In this document: piece by piece, positions 1-10,439 of the stretch
Numbering within the stretch: position 1 is the stretch's first letter
Layout: the number at the start of each line of letters is the position of its first letter
Assembly (NCBI GenBank): GCA_030141605.1
Contig: JAQGDQ010001082.1
Coordinates: 19,289 to 59,288 of the forward strand
Source of the DNA: Tubiluchus corallicola
Taxonomy: Eukaryota > Priapulida > Priapulimorpha > Priapulimorphida > Tubiluchidae
DNA length: 40,000 nucleotides
Reading direction: 5' to 3'
The notes under the pieces: model-generated
What the model was told of the DNA's origin: nothing
Database searches by the model: none
The model's input: only the letters and a program-made list of their open reading frames with translations
Program-made: the position numbers and the translations under genes

Positions 1-8
1 TATTATTA

Positions 9-55
<47 letters not shown>

Positions 56-56
56 T
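1..56. repeat. (ATT)n microsatellite
   Basis: Nearly pure TTA/ATT triplets with one G interruption, cut by the left window edge. It lies within or beyond intron 4 of the minus-strand NR2E3-like gene. The following bases to about 230 are AT-rich with nothing recognisable. Confidence 0.95.
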
Positions 57-230
57 ACTATTTTAGGCTCAAAAAAGGCCTTGAAAGTTAAGGTGTTAAA
101 AGAAAAATGAAAACGTTTTTTACGTTTCTTGCAAATATTTAAATTTTAAGCTATCTATGTGCTTTTGTTTAAAACTTTGGTAAATGTTTAAATAAACTTA
201 ACTTATTAATTAAATAAATACGTATAATTT

Positions 231-555
231 AAAAAAACTGAAGCCATTTTTGGCTGTTAAAAAAACTAAAGCCATTTTTGGCTGTTAAAAAACTGAAACC
301 ATTTTGGCTATTAAAAAAATTGAAGCCATTTTTGGCTATTAAAAAAACTGAAGCCATTTTTGACTATTAAAAAACTGAAGCCATTTTTGGCTATTAAAAA
401 ATTGAAGCCATTTTTGGCTATTAAAAAATTGAAGCCATTTTTGGCTATTAAAAAATTGAAGCCATTTTTGGCTATTAAAAACTGAAGCCATTTTTGACTA
501 TTAAAAAACTGAAGCCATTTTTGGCTATTAAAAAATTGAAGCCATTTTTGACTAT
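231..555. repeat. 26-28 bp minisatellite, 12 copies
   Basis: Twelve tandem units, each made of an A-tract, CTGAAG or TTGAAG, and the self-complementary core AGCCATTTTTGGCT (5-bp arms, T4 loop). Units differ by A-tract length and by T/C and G/A changes. A 93-codon minus-strand ORF across it is only the repeat translated, not a gene. No function is recognised. Confidence 0.95.
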
Positions 556-817
556 CTCGACAGAACATTAGTAAGCTACAATTTCTTAGCAAGCTTGATA
601 AGCAAACATATTTTTCAACAATAATGACATCATATATATATTCTTATGCTTTCTCACACCATTGTAAGTATTTCGTCCTTCAAACAGAGGCCTTCTTTCA
701 GTTGTTTGTAAATTTGTTGATATTTACGTCCAAATAAAATTCTCATGTAAATAGTGTCTAAATTTTATGTGTACATTAACCAAAATGTTGAATATTATAC
801 AGAACACAAATTTCTCA

Positions 818-1295
818 CAAAAATAAAAAGGAATTGAACTGAATTTATTGTCAGCAATAAAGAAACTATATCTCTTTGTCAACTGTACATATACTTATGT
901 ATATATATATATATAAATAATTTTTTTATAGCGTATAATTTTTTCCGGTAATATTGAACCCGCAACTGATTATGTTCACCAAGGTATACGTTATCACAGA
1001 AATAAAAACAAACTGAATTAAATTTATCGTCGGTATAAAAAAGACTGTTTATTCCTATACCTATGTATATATAACTAAAATTTTATGGTATCAAAATTTC
1101 TTGTGTGTTTTTAATTTTAATGTTAGTTATGCAGTTGGTAGAACAGAAATAAAAACGAACTGAACTAAATTTATCGTCGGTATAAAATGAATGTTTATTC
1201 CTGTACCTATGTATATATAACTAAAATTTATGGTATCAAAATTTGTGTTTTTAATTTTAGTGTTGGTAGAACAGAAATAAAGAAGAATTGAACTG
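818..1295. repeat. Degenerate tandem repeat, about 130-150 bp, 4 copies
   Basis: Four diverged copies each begin near ACAGAAATAAA followed by GAACTGAA and a TTTATCGTC-like segment (starts near 818, 996, 1143 and 1271). Copies two and three also share CCTATGTATATATAACTAAAA and a TTTTTAATTTTA segment. The stretch 560-817 before it is AT-rich and unremarkable. Confidence 0.8.
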
Positions 1296-1299
1296 AATT

Positions 1300-1913
1300 C
1301 CATTCCGGGTTCTGAATTCTGGACTGAATTTACTATGTAGGACTCAGTAGGACTGTACGTCAAGAGATTCTTGCTGCTGCATAGATCACTGTCAAATCAC
1401 TTCCACTAAGCCAGGTTTTGTCAGGAGGAGATTTGTGCATCGTTCGCTGATGCACAAGGGACGATAATTAATTGGCAAACATGTGACGATCTTTTGCGCT
1501 TTAACTGAGGCGGAAAAGCCTCTGCCTCCGTTAATTAGGGATTAACTGGGATGGAATTGATGCTTCTCTGTCAGCAAATGTCGGACAAACGTTATCCGTT
1601 ATTTTAATGCACACTTCGTGATCCTTTATAGCCGTGCTTGGCTGCAAAACGCTGTTAGCTTCGACAGGTTTTTACTGGAGAGCTCAAAATGTGACAACAA
1701 CCCACGTACCCCCCTGCCCCACCCCCGATAGACCTGGTGACGATGGTTGTATTTTCGAAATGACTACTAACTAATGATGCTAAAGATTATTATTGATTGT
1801 CATACTTGCTGTGCTACTGTATTAAGTATTACAGTAATCATTATTATTGAATGGGAAATTTACAATGATTTTATTGTTTTCATCTGTTTTATTTGGCAAA
1901 TAAAGAGTTAATA
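1300..1913. other. Repeat-free noncoding island, intron 4
   Basis: This mixed-composition, non-repetitive stretch has no open exon that I can relate to a nuclear receptor ligand-binding domain. At 1531-1550 it contains TTAATTAGGGATTAACTGGG, which holds TAATTA and a GGGATTA (TAATCCC) core of the type bound by K50 homeodomains of the OTX/CRX class. That makes it a candidate regulatory island inside a photoreceptor-type receptor gene. This rests on motif sight only. Confidence 0.35.
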
Positions 1914-2011
1914 TGTGCGTGTGCGTGCGTGTGTGTGTGTGTGTGCGTGCGTGCGTGCGTGAGAGGTGAGTGTGTGTGTCTGTGTGTGTATGTGTGCGTG
2001 CGTGCGTGCGT
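1914..2011. repeat. (GT)n/(GCGT)n microsatellite
   Basis: Alternating purine-pyrimidine GT dinucleotides interleaved with GCGT tetramers. The tract is potentially Z-DNA forming. The flank 2012-2222 shows nothing recognisable. Confidence 0.95.
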
Positions 2012-2222
2012 CCATAACCCTCAATTAAATTATGCTATTAATTTTGATATAGAAAATTTACTGTTTATTATACATGGGTACTGTAGGCTAAACACGTGGC
2101 ATGTAAGGTAAAAGTGTGGTACAAATCTCTGTTTATGTAGTCGTAAAATTGTTGATGTTTACATTAGCAAAAACACTTTGACTTTATTGTGTAAGTTAAT
2201 CCAAAAAAGTCAACTAAAAAGG

Positions 2223-2315
2223 TTATTGTTATTATTATTATTAATATTATTATTGTTTGTTACTACTGCTGCTGCTTCTGCTGCTGCTGCTACTACTACT
2301 AACACTACAACAACA

Positions 2316-2369
<54 letters not shown>

Positions 2370-2403
2370 GCTGCTACTACTACTACTACTACTACTACTA
2401 GCA
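2223..2403. repeat. Compound trinucleotide tract
   Basis: Blocks of ATT/TTA, then CTG/CTT, then a long CTA/ACT run with one CTG interruption. Open frames on both strands (poly-Thr, poly-Val) are artefacts of the triplet period. The stretch 2404-2897 is AT-rich noncoding sequence with no recognisable element. Confidence 0.95.
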
Positions 2404-2897
2404 CTCTCTTCCTAGCACAATAAGATGTATCGTTTTCCTTTAATATGTCATGGCGTTAGTTGCGGAATTTGAATTTTAGACACAAGTAAGACCAAACGGA
2501 ATTACTATGCATTAAATTCGTTATCCTACAAATATTTTTATCCTGTGCAATACTACATTTAAAATGCTAGAACTTTTAAACTTGAAAGATGAATTTTCCC
2601 CTGCCGTCATGTTTCTTCCAGAATTCGTTTGCATAATTTACCCGCTGACTCCTCCCGCTTGGCGTCGCTACTGTGATTTATAACTTAATGTTGAATTTAT
2701 TCTGAATAAATTATCAATTTGCTAGAATACGTGCGATTTTTCATGGTTATCTCTGCTAGTTGATTTCACGGTTGCAAAGACGTGAATGTGAACAAATACA
2801 CGAAAAGGGAAGGAAAACCATTTGGTCAATATATCTGGACAGTGGATGTATACTGAACTGATTTGTTGAGGCTTGGAAAGCCAAAGTGTGTAAAGTA

Positions 2898-3102
2898 GAA
2901 GCAATTAAAGGAATAACTGTGATGGAAGTGAAACCACGATTGTATTGTTTGTTGTTATTGTTTTCTACAGTAATTGTATCTGTGGTCAGAGTGGTCTGCA
3001 GAGGTAAACAAAACAGAAGCAATTAAAGGAATAACTGTGATGGAAGTAAAACCACGATTATATTGTTTGTCGTTATTGTTTTCTACAGTAATTGTATCTG
3101 TG
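2898..3102. repeat. Tandem duplication, 118 bp period
   Basis: A block starting GAAGCAATTAAAGGAATAAC and ending near GTAATTGTATCTGTG occurs at 2898 and again at 3016 with few changes, so it is a recent head-to-tail duplication. From 3103 to about 3600 I see only AT-rich intronic sequence. Confidence 0.9.
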
Positions 3103-3599
3103 AAATTATGGAATTCGCTCTGTAAGTTAAAAAAAAAGATTCTGAAGCACTTGGTGGGATAAATGTTTATATTTCACGGTAACCAGGTGACGCCATTTTT
3201 ACATCTAAAGTGAGCGCACCCAAGCCTAAAGTAATCACGACTTTAAATTGATTTTACTAATTACACGAGATGCTTATCACAATTTTATTGCTGAAACTTT
3301 CTTACATTTTTCTCAAATATTATAATAAACTCAGCTTCCCGAGAGACTTGGCTTTTGCTTTTAAATAAATTTTAATTCTTCAAATCATTGTGGATAATTG
3401 ATGATTTTGCTTTCGGAGTGGACGCGATTGCGTGTCCATGTTCAGTTGTAAATTTTGAAGTGGGAAAACATTAATTGTTTTATTCTTTTCCGGCTGTGAC
3501 CTTTAAACAATGACCTGTGTCCTTTGGTATACAGAGGTATCCTTGCTCAGGACGATCCAGGGGCTTAGTTACAAAGACGCAACTGGTTTCATTGTTTAT

Positions 3600-3790
3600 C
3601 ATGTTTTTTGTACATTTTAATTTGAAAAAATGCACAAAATAACCAGTAGAATGAACAGTGGTGTACCACAAGGATTCAAATTAGGACCGCTACTCTTTCT
3701 TATCTATATTATTCCATTTTTGCTCATTTTCAAAAGTCACATTTTAAATACAGTTGTTGATTTACATTCAGTTCCCACCAGTTGACAGAC
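3600..3790 (+). pseudogene. Reverse transcriptase fragment, non-LTR type
   Basis: From 3654 the plus strand reads NSGVPQGFKLGPLLFLIYI, the conserved RT block usually written SGVPQGSxLGPLLFxIYxND in CR1/jockey/L2-type non-LTR elements. The frame then continues through IFKSHILN and decays. The ND pair that normally follows the Y is lost (II instead). Only about 40 residues remain, so it is a dead fossil, lying antisense within intron 4 of the receptor gene. It is closely related to the fragment at about 7240-7400, including noncoding flank. Confidence 0.7.
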
Positions 3791-3905
3791 CAACCGACTG
3801 ACTAACCGACTGAAGTTTTTATATCCCTTCACTGGTTTTTTATTGTTGCAAGTAAATTATCACTAAGCCTGAAACTTCTCAAGCTAAAAAGCAATGGGTA
3901 CAAAC

Positions 3906-4115
3906 CGTCATGTGGCTCGAGTTTAGCATAATTCTCTGCCGTCATCAGCGACACCATGAAGCGATGACTATTTCCTGGACTGAGGACATGGTCGTGCGCA
4001 GAAATGGTAGATGAGCTGGGCTCTCGGAGACGCGGTTCGCCATCTAGCGGTTCCTGGTGGAGTTGATCTGGTCGGATCTGTGCGCTGTTTCGTGGCTGCC
4101 TCTCGTTCTGCACGG
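3906..4115 (-). CDS. NR2E3: NR2E3-like nuclear receptor, exon 4 (hinge and start of LBD)
   Basis: Exon 4 of the receptor, 210 nt, entering and leaving in phase 1. The acceptor is CTTCCGCAG and the donor is the weak but legal GTTTGT. It completes the codon split from exon 3 to give MNKDAVQNERQPRNSAQ, the NR2E3/PNR-specific block after the second zinc finger (human has MNQDAVQNERQPRSTAQ). A Ser/Pro-rich linker follows, then HRFMVSLMTAENYAKLEPHD, which matches the PNR motif [20 protein letters not shown] at the start of the ligand-binding region. This match separates PNR from TLX and COUP receptors. Residues run about 155-225 of the assembled protein. The following exons, for the body of the LBD and AF-2, were not found at 1-3905 and should lie beyond the left edge. 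Confidence 0.9.
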
Positions 4116-4310
4116 CTGCGGAAGAAATATAAAATTCGTGAAATGCTACATTGGGCATTATTATGAATTATTGTTTGTCCGTAAACAGTCAGAAAGCATT
4201 TTATCGTAAGTAATTTCAACATTTAAAAATGCAGAAAACGATAAAAACGCGCTGAAGCAGTTAACAGCAGTTTTCTGCACAATTTTTTTTCAAACAGAAT
4301 GTCGAATTGT

Positions 4311-4490
4311 CAAACTGAGATTAGGCCTATAGTCAAACTGAGATTAGGCCTATAGTTAAACTGAGAATAGGTCTATAGTCAGACTGAGATCAGGCCTATA
4401 CTCAAACTGAGATTAGGCCTGTAGTCAAACTGAGATTAGGCCTACAGTCAAACTGAGATTAGGCCTATAGTCAAACTGAGATTAGGCCTA
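4311..4490. repeat. 23-bp minisatellite, about 8 copies
   Basis: Tandem units of the form CAAACTGAGAT + TAGGCCTATAGT. Most copies keep the palindrome TAGGCCTA. The array is in intron 3, about 200 bp upstream of the exon 4 acceptor in transcription order. The stretch 4116-4310 contains nothing else recognisable. Confidence 0.95.
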
Positions 4491-4647
4491 ATAAAACCTA
4501 CAGTTTACAGTGAATAACAATCAGCAGCTTTTTGCTGCCATTAATAGCAAAAAAAAAACAATATATAATATAAATTTATGTATACAAATATATATAATAT
4601 AAAATATATATATATATATAAATTTAGACATATAACATAAAATAATA

Positions 4648-4710
4648 TAAAATAATAATAATAAGAAGAACAAGAAGGAGAAGAAGAAGAGGAAGAGGAA
4701 GAAGAAGAGC

Positions 4711-4744
<34 letters not shown>

Positions 4745-4818
4745 GCAACAACAATAACAACAACGACAGTTACTATTATTATTATTATTATTATGATCAT
4801 CATCATCATCATCATCAC
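4648..4818. repeat. Compound trinucleotide tract
   Basis: Successive blocks of AAT, AAG/GAG, AAC, ATT and ATC triplets, preceded at 4550-4620 by an A run and TA dinucleotides. Long minus-strand ORFs here (poly-Leu, poly-Cys, poly-Val) are frame artefacts. From 4819 to 5464 the sequence is AT-rich intron without a recognisable feature. Confidence 0.95.
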
Positions 4819-5464
4819 AATGTACATCATGATGTGAACTGCCCCTTGTTTTCAACAAAACATAAATTTGAAATGAAATGCTAAGCAATTAATGCACAAA
4901 CAACGGATAGCTAGGCCTACACTAGTGTGTTAATGCGACTCAAAAACGCTCGTATTTTGGCGCGAGAAAAATGTGAAATCTTGACTCACTTAGTGCGGAA
5001 ATGCTGAACGTTCTATTGTTGAAATGCAAGCTGTGAGTCTTGCTGGATAGATTTGTAGTGGTGATCAATGATGGTGGCAGACTGAGTATAGCTGAAATCA
5101 GAAATAATAATAAAAAAGAGGAAGTGACGTCATCTGAGATATTTAGATAAGTCTACTTTATAAAACTTTGATAATCAAAATCGTTCAAGTTTGCTGTTTA
5201 AATTACTGGGCTTAAAAAAGACGCAGTTTTAAAGCAACATTGTTGCCACAATCACCACCATTTTTTATGTTGCTGTCAGTTACAAAAAAGTTTTGTTGCT
5301 TTAACCTCACAATTTTGGAGAAATAAATAATTTCGTTAAATTTGTTTAGTGGAAATAAACTCAAATTCAGAGCGGAACCGGAAGTGTTTTTACTCTCCCT
5401 TGTACTCGCCATGTTGTGAAACATGAGTCATGTGTTGAGTCACATTAACACGCTAAGACGTAAC

Positions 5465-5900
5465 ATTAAGATAAGATAACATTTATTTTTATCGGTATGA
5501 TATAAACAGTACATATTTGTAGAAACATGAGCTTAAAGCTGAACTACATGAAGACAGTAAAAAATTGAGACAGTTAGGAATTGAGACAGTAAAAATTTTA
5601 GGCATTAACATTTTCTAAAATTTAAACAAAAAGCTATCTAGGTCAATAAAAAATTTTCTGCCAACATTTCAGCATTTAATTACGATTTAACAAAATTGGG
5701 AAGTTCGCTGAATTTACAAATGGCACATTTACATGATACACCAGTCCGTAAGTAAATTAGACGTTTAAATTTCCCAAGATTTTCGGCCATTCGGAGACAG
5801 TTTGGTAATTCATTCCACAATGTGGCTCCATAATAGGAGAAACTCTTCTTGCCATATGTAACACCATCATACGAGGGGTGTTCTGCAGTGTTCATTTTTC
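5465..5900 (-). mobile_element. 5'-truncated non-LTR retrotransposon, 3' end
   Basis: The minus-strand frame ending at 5680 reads YGKKSFSYYGATLWNELPNC and then GKFKRLIYL, the conserved tail just after the RT domain in CR1/jockey-like elements (S-x-x-Y-x-x-x-LWN-x-LP). A stop codon and about 215 bp of AT-rich 3' UTR follow, ending near 5465 in an A/T-rich simple tail. The RT core is absent, so this is a typical 5'-truncated, immobile copy. It is in the same transcriptional orientation as the receptor gene, within intron 3. Confidence 0.75.
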
Positions 5901-5949
5901 ATTAGGCACTATAATTAATGTAACTAGTATAATATGTATAACAATTGTA

Positions 5950-6490
5950 TAACACGGTGGAACTTCGACTTACGAAAACCCCATTATACGAAAAATTTAG
6001 AAATGAATCGAGCTTCGAAGAAATTTTCGTCTCATTTAGCGAAAAAAATATTCAAGACACGAAAACGAAAATCGAAAGTTCCGCCCGACAGTGGTCCTCC
6101 CAGAATGCATTTCGTAGGATCACGTGAACGCTTTGTTGTGCTCTTATCTCACGTGAATGCATTCACTAACCATGGGTCCGAAAATATGAAAGTGGCAGTG
6201 TTAAGAAGAAAAGGATGATGTCAGTGGAAACAAAGCTTAAAATTATAGCTAAATATGAAAGTGGCATGCGTTTGACTGCTATCTCAGGGGAGTATGAATC
6301 CTTCTACGATCTGTCATTAACGAACATATTTCTCTCTGGTGGGGACAGTATGTACACTTTATACGACTGTTTTCGGCGGGGCTGGAACGAATTACGTCAT
6401 TTGGTAAATCTTGTCTCATAATACGAAAATTCTAAGATACGAAAGCTCCCCCCAGAACGAATTAATGTCCTATCTCGAGGTAGCGCTGTA
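5950..6490 (+). mobile_element. Deleted pogo/Tigger-like DNA transposon
   Basis: The left end reads ACACGGTGGAACTTCGACTT after a TA. The right end, reverse complemented, reads CAGCGCTACCTCGAG with a flanking TA. Both resemble the Tigger terminal consensus, CAGTGG-ACCTCGACTTACGA-like. Between them, 6215-6300 encodes KKRMMSVETKLKIIAKYESG, the start of the CENP-B/pogo helix-turn-helix of Tigger transposases. The frame is lost soon after and the DDE domain is missing. It is a non-autonomous, internally deleted relic with diverged ends. Confidence 0.75.
6214..6305 (+). pseudogene. Tigger transposase N-terminal fragment
   Basis: SVETKLKIIAKYESG followed by MRLTAISGEYE matches the first helices of the pogo/CENP-B DNA-binding domain (usual form LSxETKLKIIxxxExG-x5-IA). 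About 30 residues are recognisable. The copy cannot encode a transposase. Confidence 0.65.
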
Positions 6491-6599
6491 TGTATAAGTA
6501 TAACTAGTATAATCAGTATAATTTGACTATAACTCAAATTTATTGAGTCACCTGGAGTATTATATAAAGTGAGTTTGCTTAATTATTATCATGGAATTC

Positions 6600-7740
6600 A
6601 CAAAGAAAAAATCATTTAGAAAATTATAATATTCCATATGGTCTTCAAACACTTAACAGAAATAACAACGTTATAGGTTCACTAATATTCTGCAAACGTT
6701 ACATACCTTTGGAACTGTTAGAGAAAACAATACATTCTTAAAATAAACAATGTTTCTCGAGAGAAACTAATTCATTCATGCAGTGCTAATGCATTACTTA
6801 AAAAACTAATTAGTGATTCACTGTTCGTTTGGAAGTGTGAACCGATTTATTCTTTTCTGCCGACATTTTTTATAAAACGTTGACAAATAAAATGTAGAAT
6901 AGGTGTATATAAACAGTGCATACAAATAGTTGCAAATTAATTAAATACAATAAAATTGATGCTGCCGATAGCACCATGACCATAAAATATAATTTTAATT
7001 TGGTTTATCTTTTTGTAATTTACACTTAAATGAGTTAATTACTGATTTGTTCAAAGTACCGCATCTACGTTTGACTTACCTAAGTCACATTTGAACTTTC
7101 CTGTGTTTACATTTGACGTGTAAAACCTATATAATTCAATCTAAGTAAAACTATCAACAACAACATTTTCATTAATTGCAATTTTATCAACTTCGAGTGA
7201 ACAAACACAGCCCTAAAAATAGATTAAAGTTTAGTTAAATTTGAAAAAAAAAGTGCGCAAAATAACCAGAAAAATAAACTGTGGTGTACCACAAGGGTTC
7301 AAATTAGGACCTCTGCTTTTTCTTATTTATTTTAACGACCTTCCATTTCTTATTGATTTCAAAAGTCACATTTTAAATATAACCAGTTGTTGATTCACTA
7401 CAACTGGCTATATTAAATTAAAAATTAAAAACTAAAAATTAAAAAGTTAAATTAAAATTTAAAAGATTTTAGAATCCTGGTGAGATTCTATGTGATCTTC
7501 AAACACTAAACAAGCAGTAACAGAACTTTTATACCATTATAAAAAATGGTAGTGGTTTTTATATATTCATTTATACCATTCATATCTTAAAATACTAAGT
7601 AAAAAACGATAAAACAAATAATTATAGTTTAATCTAAATAAAAAAATTAACAACAAGATTTCGTTAATTTCAATTTTTTAACTTCGTACGATAAAACACA
7701 GCCCTAAAAGCAGTTTCTAGTTTAGTTTAAATTTATAATC
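6600..7740. repeat. Degenerate repeated segments flanking an RT fragment
   Basis: Two direct-repeat pairs are visible. One of about 105 bp lies at 7136-7245 and 7628-7738 and shares CACAGCCCTAAAA and a TTTAGTT-AAATTT segment. A shorter pair around 6640 and 7490 shares TCTTCAAACACT-AAC. The RT fragment lies between the first pair. The arrangement suggests an old composite or duplicated element, but no termini can be defined. The rest of 6491-7740 is AT-rich intron 3. Confidence 0.5.
7240..7400 (+). pseudogene. Reverse transcriptase fragment, non-LTR type
   Basis: From 7277 the plus strand reads NCGVPQGFKLGPLLFLIYFN followed by DLP, a better preserved version of the RT block seen at 3654, including the ND pair. 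It continues through LIDFKSHILN and stops at TGA near 7396. About 40 residues survive. It shares the preceding noncoding TTTGAAAAAA...CAAAATAACCAG context with the 3600-3790 copy, so both come from one element family. Confidence 0.75.
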
Positions 7741-8046
7741 AAAGTTTACTGTTAATAATCAAACTACAATCAAACCGAATGAAAAAATATTTTGCAAAAA
7801 TTCTCCTCTAAACGAAGAATAAAATTAGAAATCAATTTATTGGTTCGATCACGCAGTTTTATTTTTATTTTAAAATATTCTTCTTGGTGTTTTTTTCATC
7901 TGTTTTCTTACGTTTTTCTAAAAATGCAAGTGCCGGTTCTTTCTTATGTTCTCTTTTGCAAAAAATACTGTGAATGCATTTGAAATAGTGGATTTTTTTG
8001 TCTATTTTTTCTCCTTTTCCCTTTCGACGACGTTGTTTAAAATATT

Positions 8047-8540
8047 AAGAAACTTTATTTACCAATCTTGATAAATTATTAATTAAATAAAAAATATAAA
8101 CAGCAAGCTGTGTTATTGTTGCGTTATTAAGATTTTAATCTATTATTTAATTATTAGAAACGCTTTTTGTATTATTAACTGTGTTAAAATGTATACTTTC
8201 TATCCTAGGTGAAAATGAGATAGTACATGAAAAAATCATCCGGTCTTCCTTTAAGAAGCTTTATTTACCAATCTTGTAAGTTGTTATTTAAATAAAAAAT
8301 AAAACAGCAGGCTGTGTTGTTGCTGCGTTATTAAGATTTTAATCTATTATTTAATTATTAGAAACGCTTTTTGTATTATTAACTATGTTAAAATGTATAC
8401 TTTCTATCGTACGTGAAAATGGGGTAGTACATGAAAAAATCATCCGGTCTTCCTTTAAGAAACATTATTTACCAACCTTGATAAATAATAATATTATTAA
8501 AATACAATAGAAATTGCTGACTGTGTTATTGCTGAGTTAT
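8047..8540. repeat. 206-bp tandem duplication, 2.4 copies
   Basis: Units start AAGAA-CTTTATTTACCAA at 8047, 8253 and 8458, the last one partial. The unit end, TAGTACATGAAAAAATCATC, also occurs in diverged form at about 20797 and 26470, at the end of the dispersed repeat described there. The unit therefore contains part of that family. The stretch 7741-8046 is AT-rich and holds nothing recognisable. Confidence 0.85.
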
Positions 8541-9366
8541 TGAATTCTCAATAGGCTGCTCTTCACTCAAACTCCCACATCCACCGCCCATCATGCATTC
8601 ATGCACTGAACTCTTATTAAAAATCATTTTGTTATCTGTCTTTGTCTATGAAGTCAATGATAAATTGATTTAGGTAAGACAAAATGCTCACAAACAGAGG
8701 GCGTATCCAAGTTCGGCGACTCCCCGTCCTCAGTCCCCCGATTACAAAATAAGATGACATTTTTAACAAAATTTTTCTTGCACCACTCGCTGCTCGAAAT
8801 AGATTCTACAAACAGTGATTCTTGCAACATTTTGGACACTAAACTGTGGCACCTGAATTAAGGCATTTACTGGAACTGGTCCTTACATTGAACATGCGGT
8901 AATTATCCCGTATTTCGTGCCGGGCTAGTCGTGTTAAAGGCAATACGTGCGCTTGCATTCAGCAAAGACGCCCGGATAATTGCAGCGCTTAGTTTGTCAA
9001 AAACCTGACAGAAGAAGCCATTGAATGAAGCTGTGACATCACAATGCGAAGCCATTCAATGCGACTGTGACATCACAATGCGAAAACCTAATCACCGCCG
9101 CGCATTGATCTGTTCCAAGGAACTGCTTCTTTTTGATTAGTGCTGCAACAATTTGTGATCTGCTTTGTTATTTTGTTGTAGATGTAAGAAAAACACACGT
9201 CCCTCTATCGACGGTTTTCGGCCGACTGCCTCCCTAATGAGACAATTAAAAGAACCGCCGCGCCAGGTAAAGTGCACACCTGGCGCACCTGGCAATCTCA
9301 CGTAAGATAGAAATGAAATGGCCGAAATATAAAAACGCTAAGAAAGGTACAAGCTAATTTGCCAAT
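8541..9366. other. Repeat-poor island with short duplication and hairpin, intron 3
   Basis: This region has richer base composition than its surroundings and no convincing exon. A direct duplication at 9013-9083 repeats AAGCCATTCAATG-like sequence followed by TGTGACATCACAATGCG. A perfect inverted repeat lies at 9260-9286: GCGCCAGGT, 9 nt, ACCTGGCGC. It could be intronic regulatory DNA, but this is inference from composition and motifs only. Confidence 0.35.
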
Positions 9367-9720
9367 ATTTTTTTATTATTTTTATTTATTATTATTATCA
9401 TCACATTCAGTACAATACAATTACATTAAGACCACAGTGATATCAAAATTATTACGTCATACTTGTCATGTTTCATACTCTATCGTTATCATAAAAGAAT
9501 AATTGTACTGCAGTGGGCTAGAGAAGCAAAGGCTTGTATAAGCCCACTGTCATGTGAACCAGATAAAAAAGAATGGATGAGTGAACAAAAAAGAACTGGG
9601 AGAAAGGTTAGATCACACAGGAAGGGTAGAAGGATGTGTTAGTGGAAATGGTAGGAAGAAAGATAATAGATTGTGCTATGTTGACATCAACTCTAAAGAT
9701 TTATCTTTAATGCCTTGTTT
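9367..9720 (-). mobile_element. Possible retroelement 3' end
   Basis: On the minus strand the segment ends in a run of TAATAATAATAAATAAAAATAAT-like simple sequence preceded by TACTGAATGTGATGATA, the look of a non-LTR 3' tail. A comparable arrangement, TTTATTTCACTCCAGCAATA on the plus strand, occurs in the insert at 38975. No coding domain is visible. The stretch 9721-10440 is unremarkable intron. Confidence 0.35.
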
Positions 9721-10439
9721 TGCATAATCTGTACCAATAAAATGGTTTATCACTTAAAAACGCTACAACTAGAAAAATGAGCAACTACATTCATGTGTAA
9801 AAAATTGTAAAAATGTAAGAAATTACCATTAGCAGTTCGGTAAAAAAAATGGCATGTCCACTTTTTCTCACCAAACTGTATCTTTTTTGACGTGCGACAA
9901 ACAGTCAACTTTGATCATTCAACTAGGCTTAGATTTTAATTATTGACCGGAATTGTGCATGCGTCACTGCCAGTTTTAGTAACATCCAGTTTAAATACGG
10001 CAGAGCATTCCTTCTAGAATCGATTGAGAATTAGAGCAATTTCTGAATTTGCAAAATACTAGGACGGTGTATCACAAGTAATTTTGTGTCTCTCGACTAC
10101 AGCAAGTCGACCCAAATGACATTGGAAACAATATGGTATCAATTACTGACTCAACTGATAAAAGTGTTACAAAAATACGCGATGTTTTTTAGTCTTCGAC
10201 TCCGAATTTATTTCTGCTGTTTGAGAAAATGCACCTAAATAGAGTTTCTTAGATTTTAATTATAATGACGTCATCAATTAAACTCACAATCCACTAGAGA
10301 AAAATATAAAAGAAAAACAGCACAAAAACCACGAAATGTCATTAATAACACAATAAAAGGAACAATAGAATGTAGCGATTGAGTTGACCGTGTTTTTATT
10401 TATTTCATTACAGAGGGATTCGTTTTTATTAATTCAAAA

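Noticed and set aside
1-3905. Search for the remaining ligand-binding-domain exons of the receptor
   Set aside because: No minus-strand frame shows the LBD signature (an F-x-x-W/K-WAK helix or LLLE-x-W). The exons probably lie outside the window.
4038-4050. CTCF-like CGCCATCTAGCGG inside exon 4
   Set aside because: The bases are explained by coding sequence (PLDGEP) in a conserved gene. The match may be chance and I have no evidence for dual use.
7841-7860. tRNA B-box-like GGTTCGATCAC
   Set aside because: No matching A box or acceptor stem at the required distance. No tRNA or rRNA gene was found in the window.
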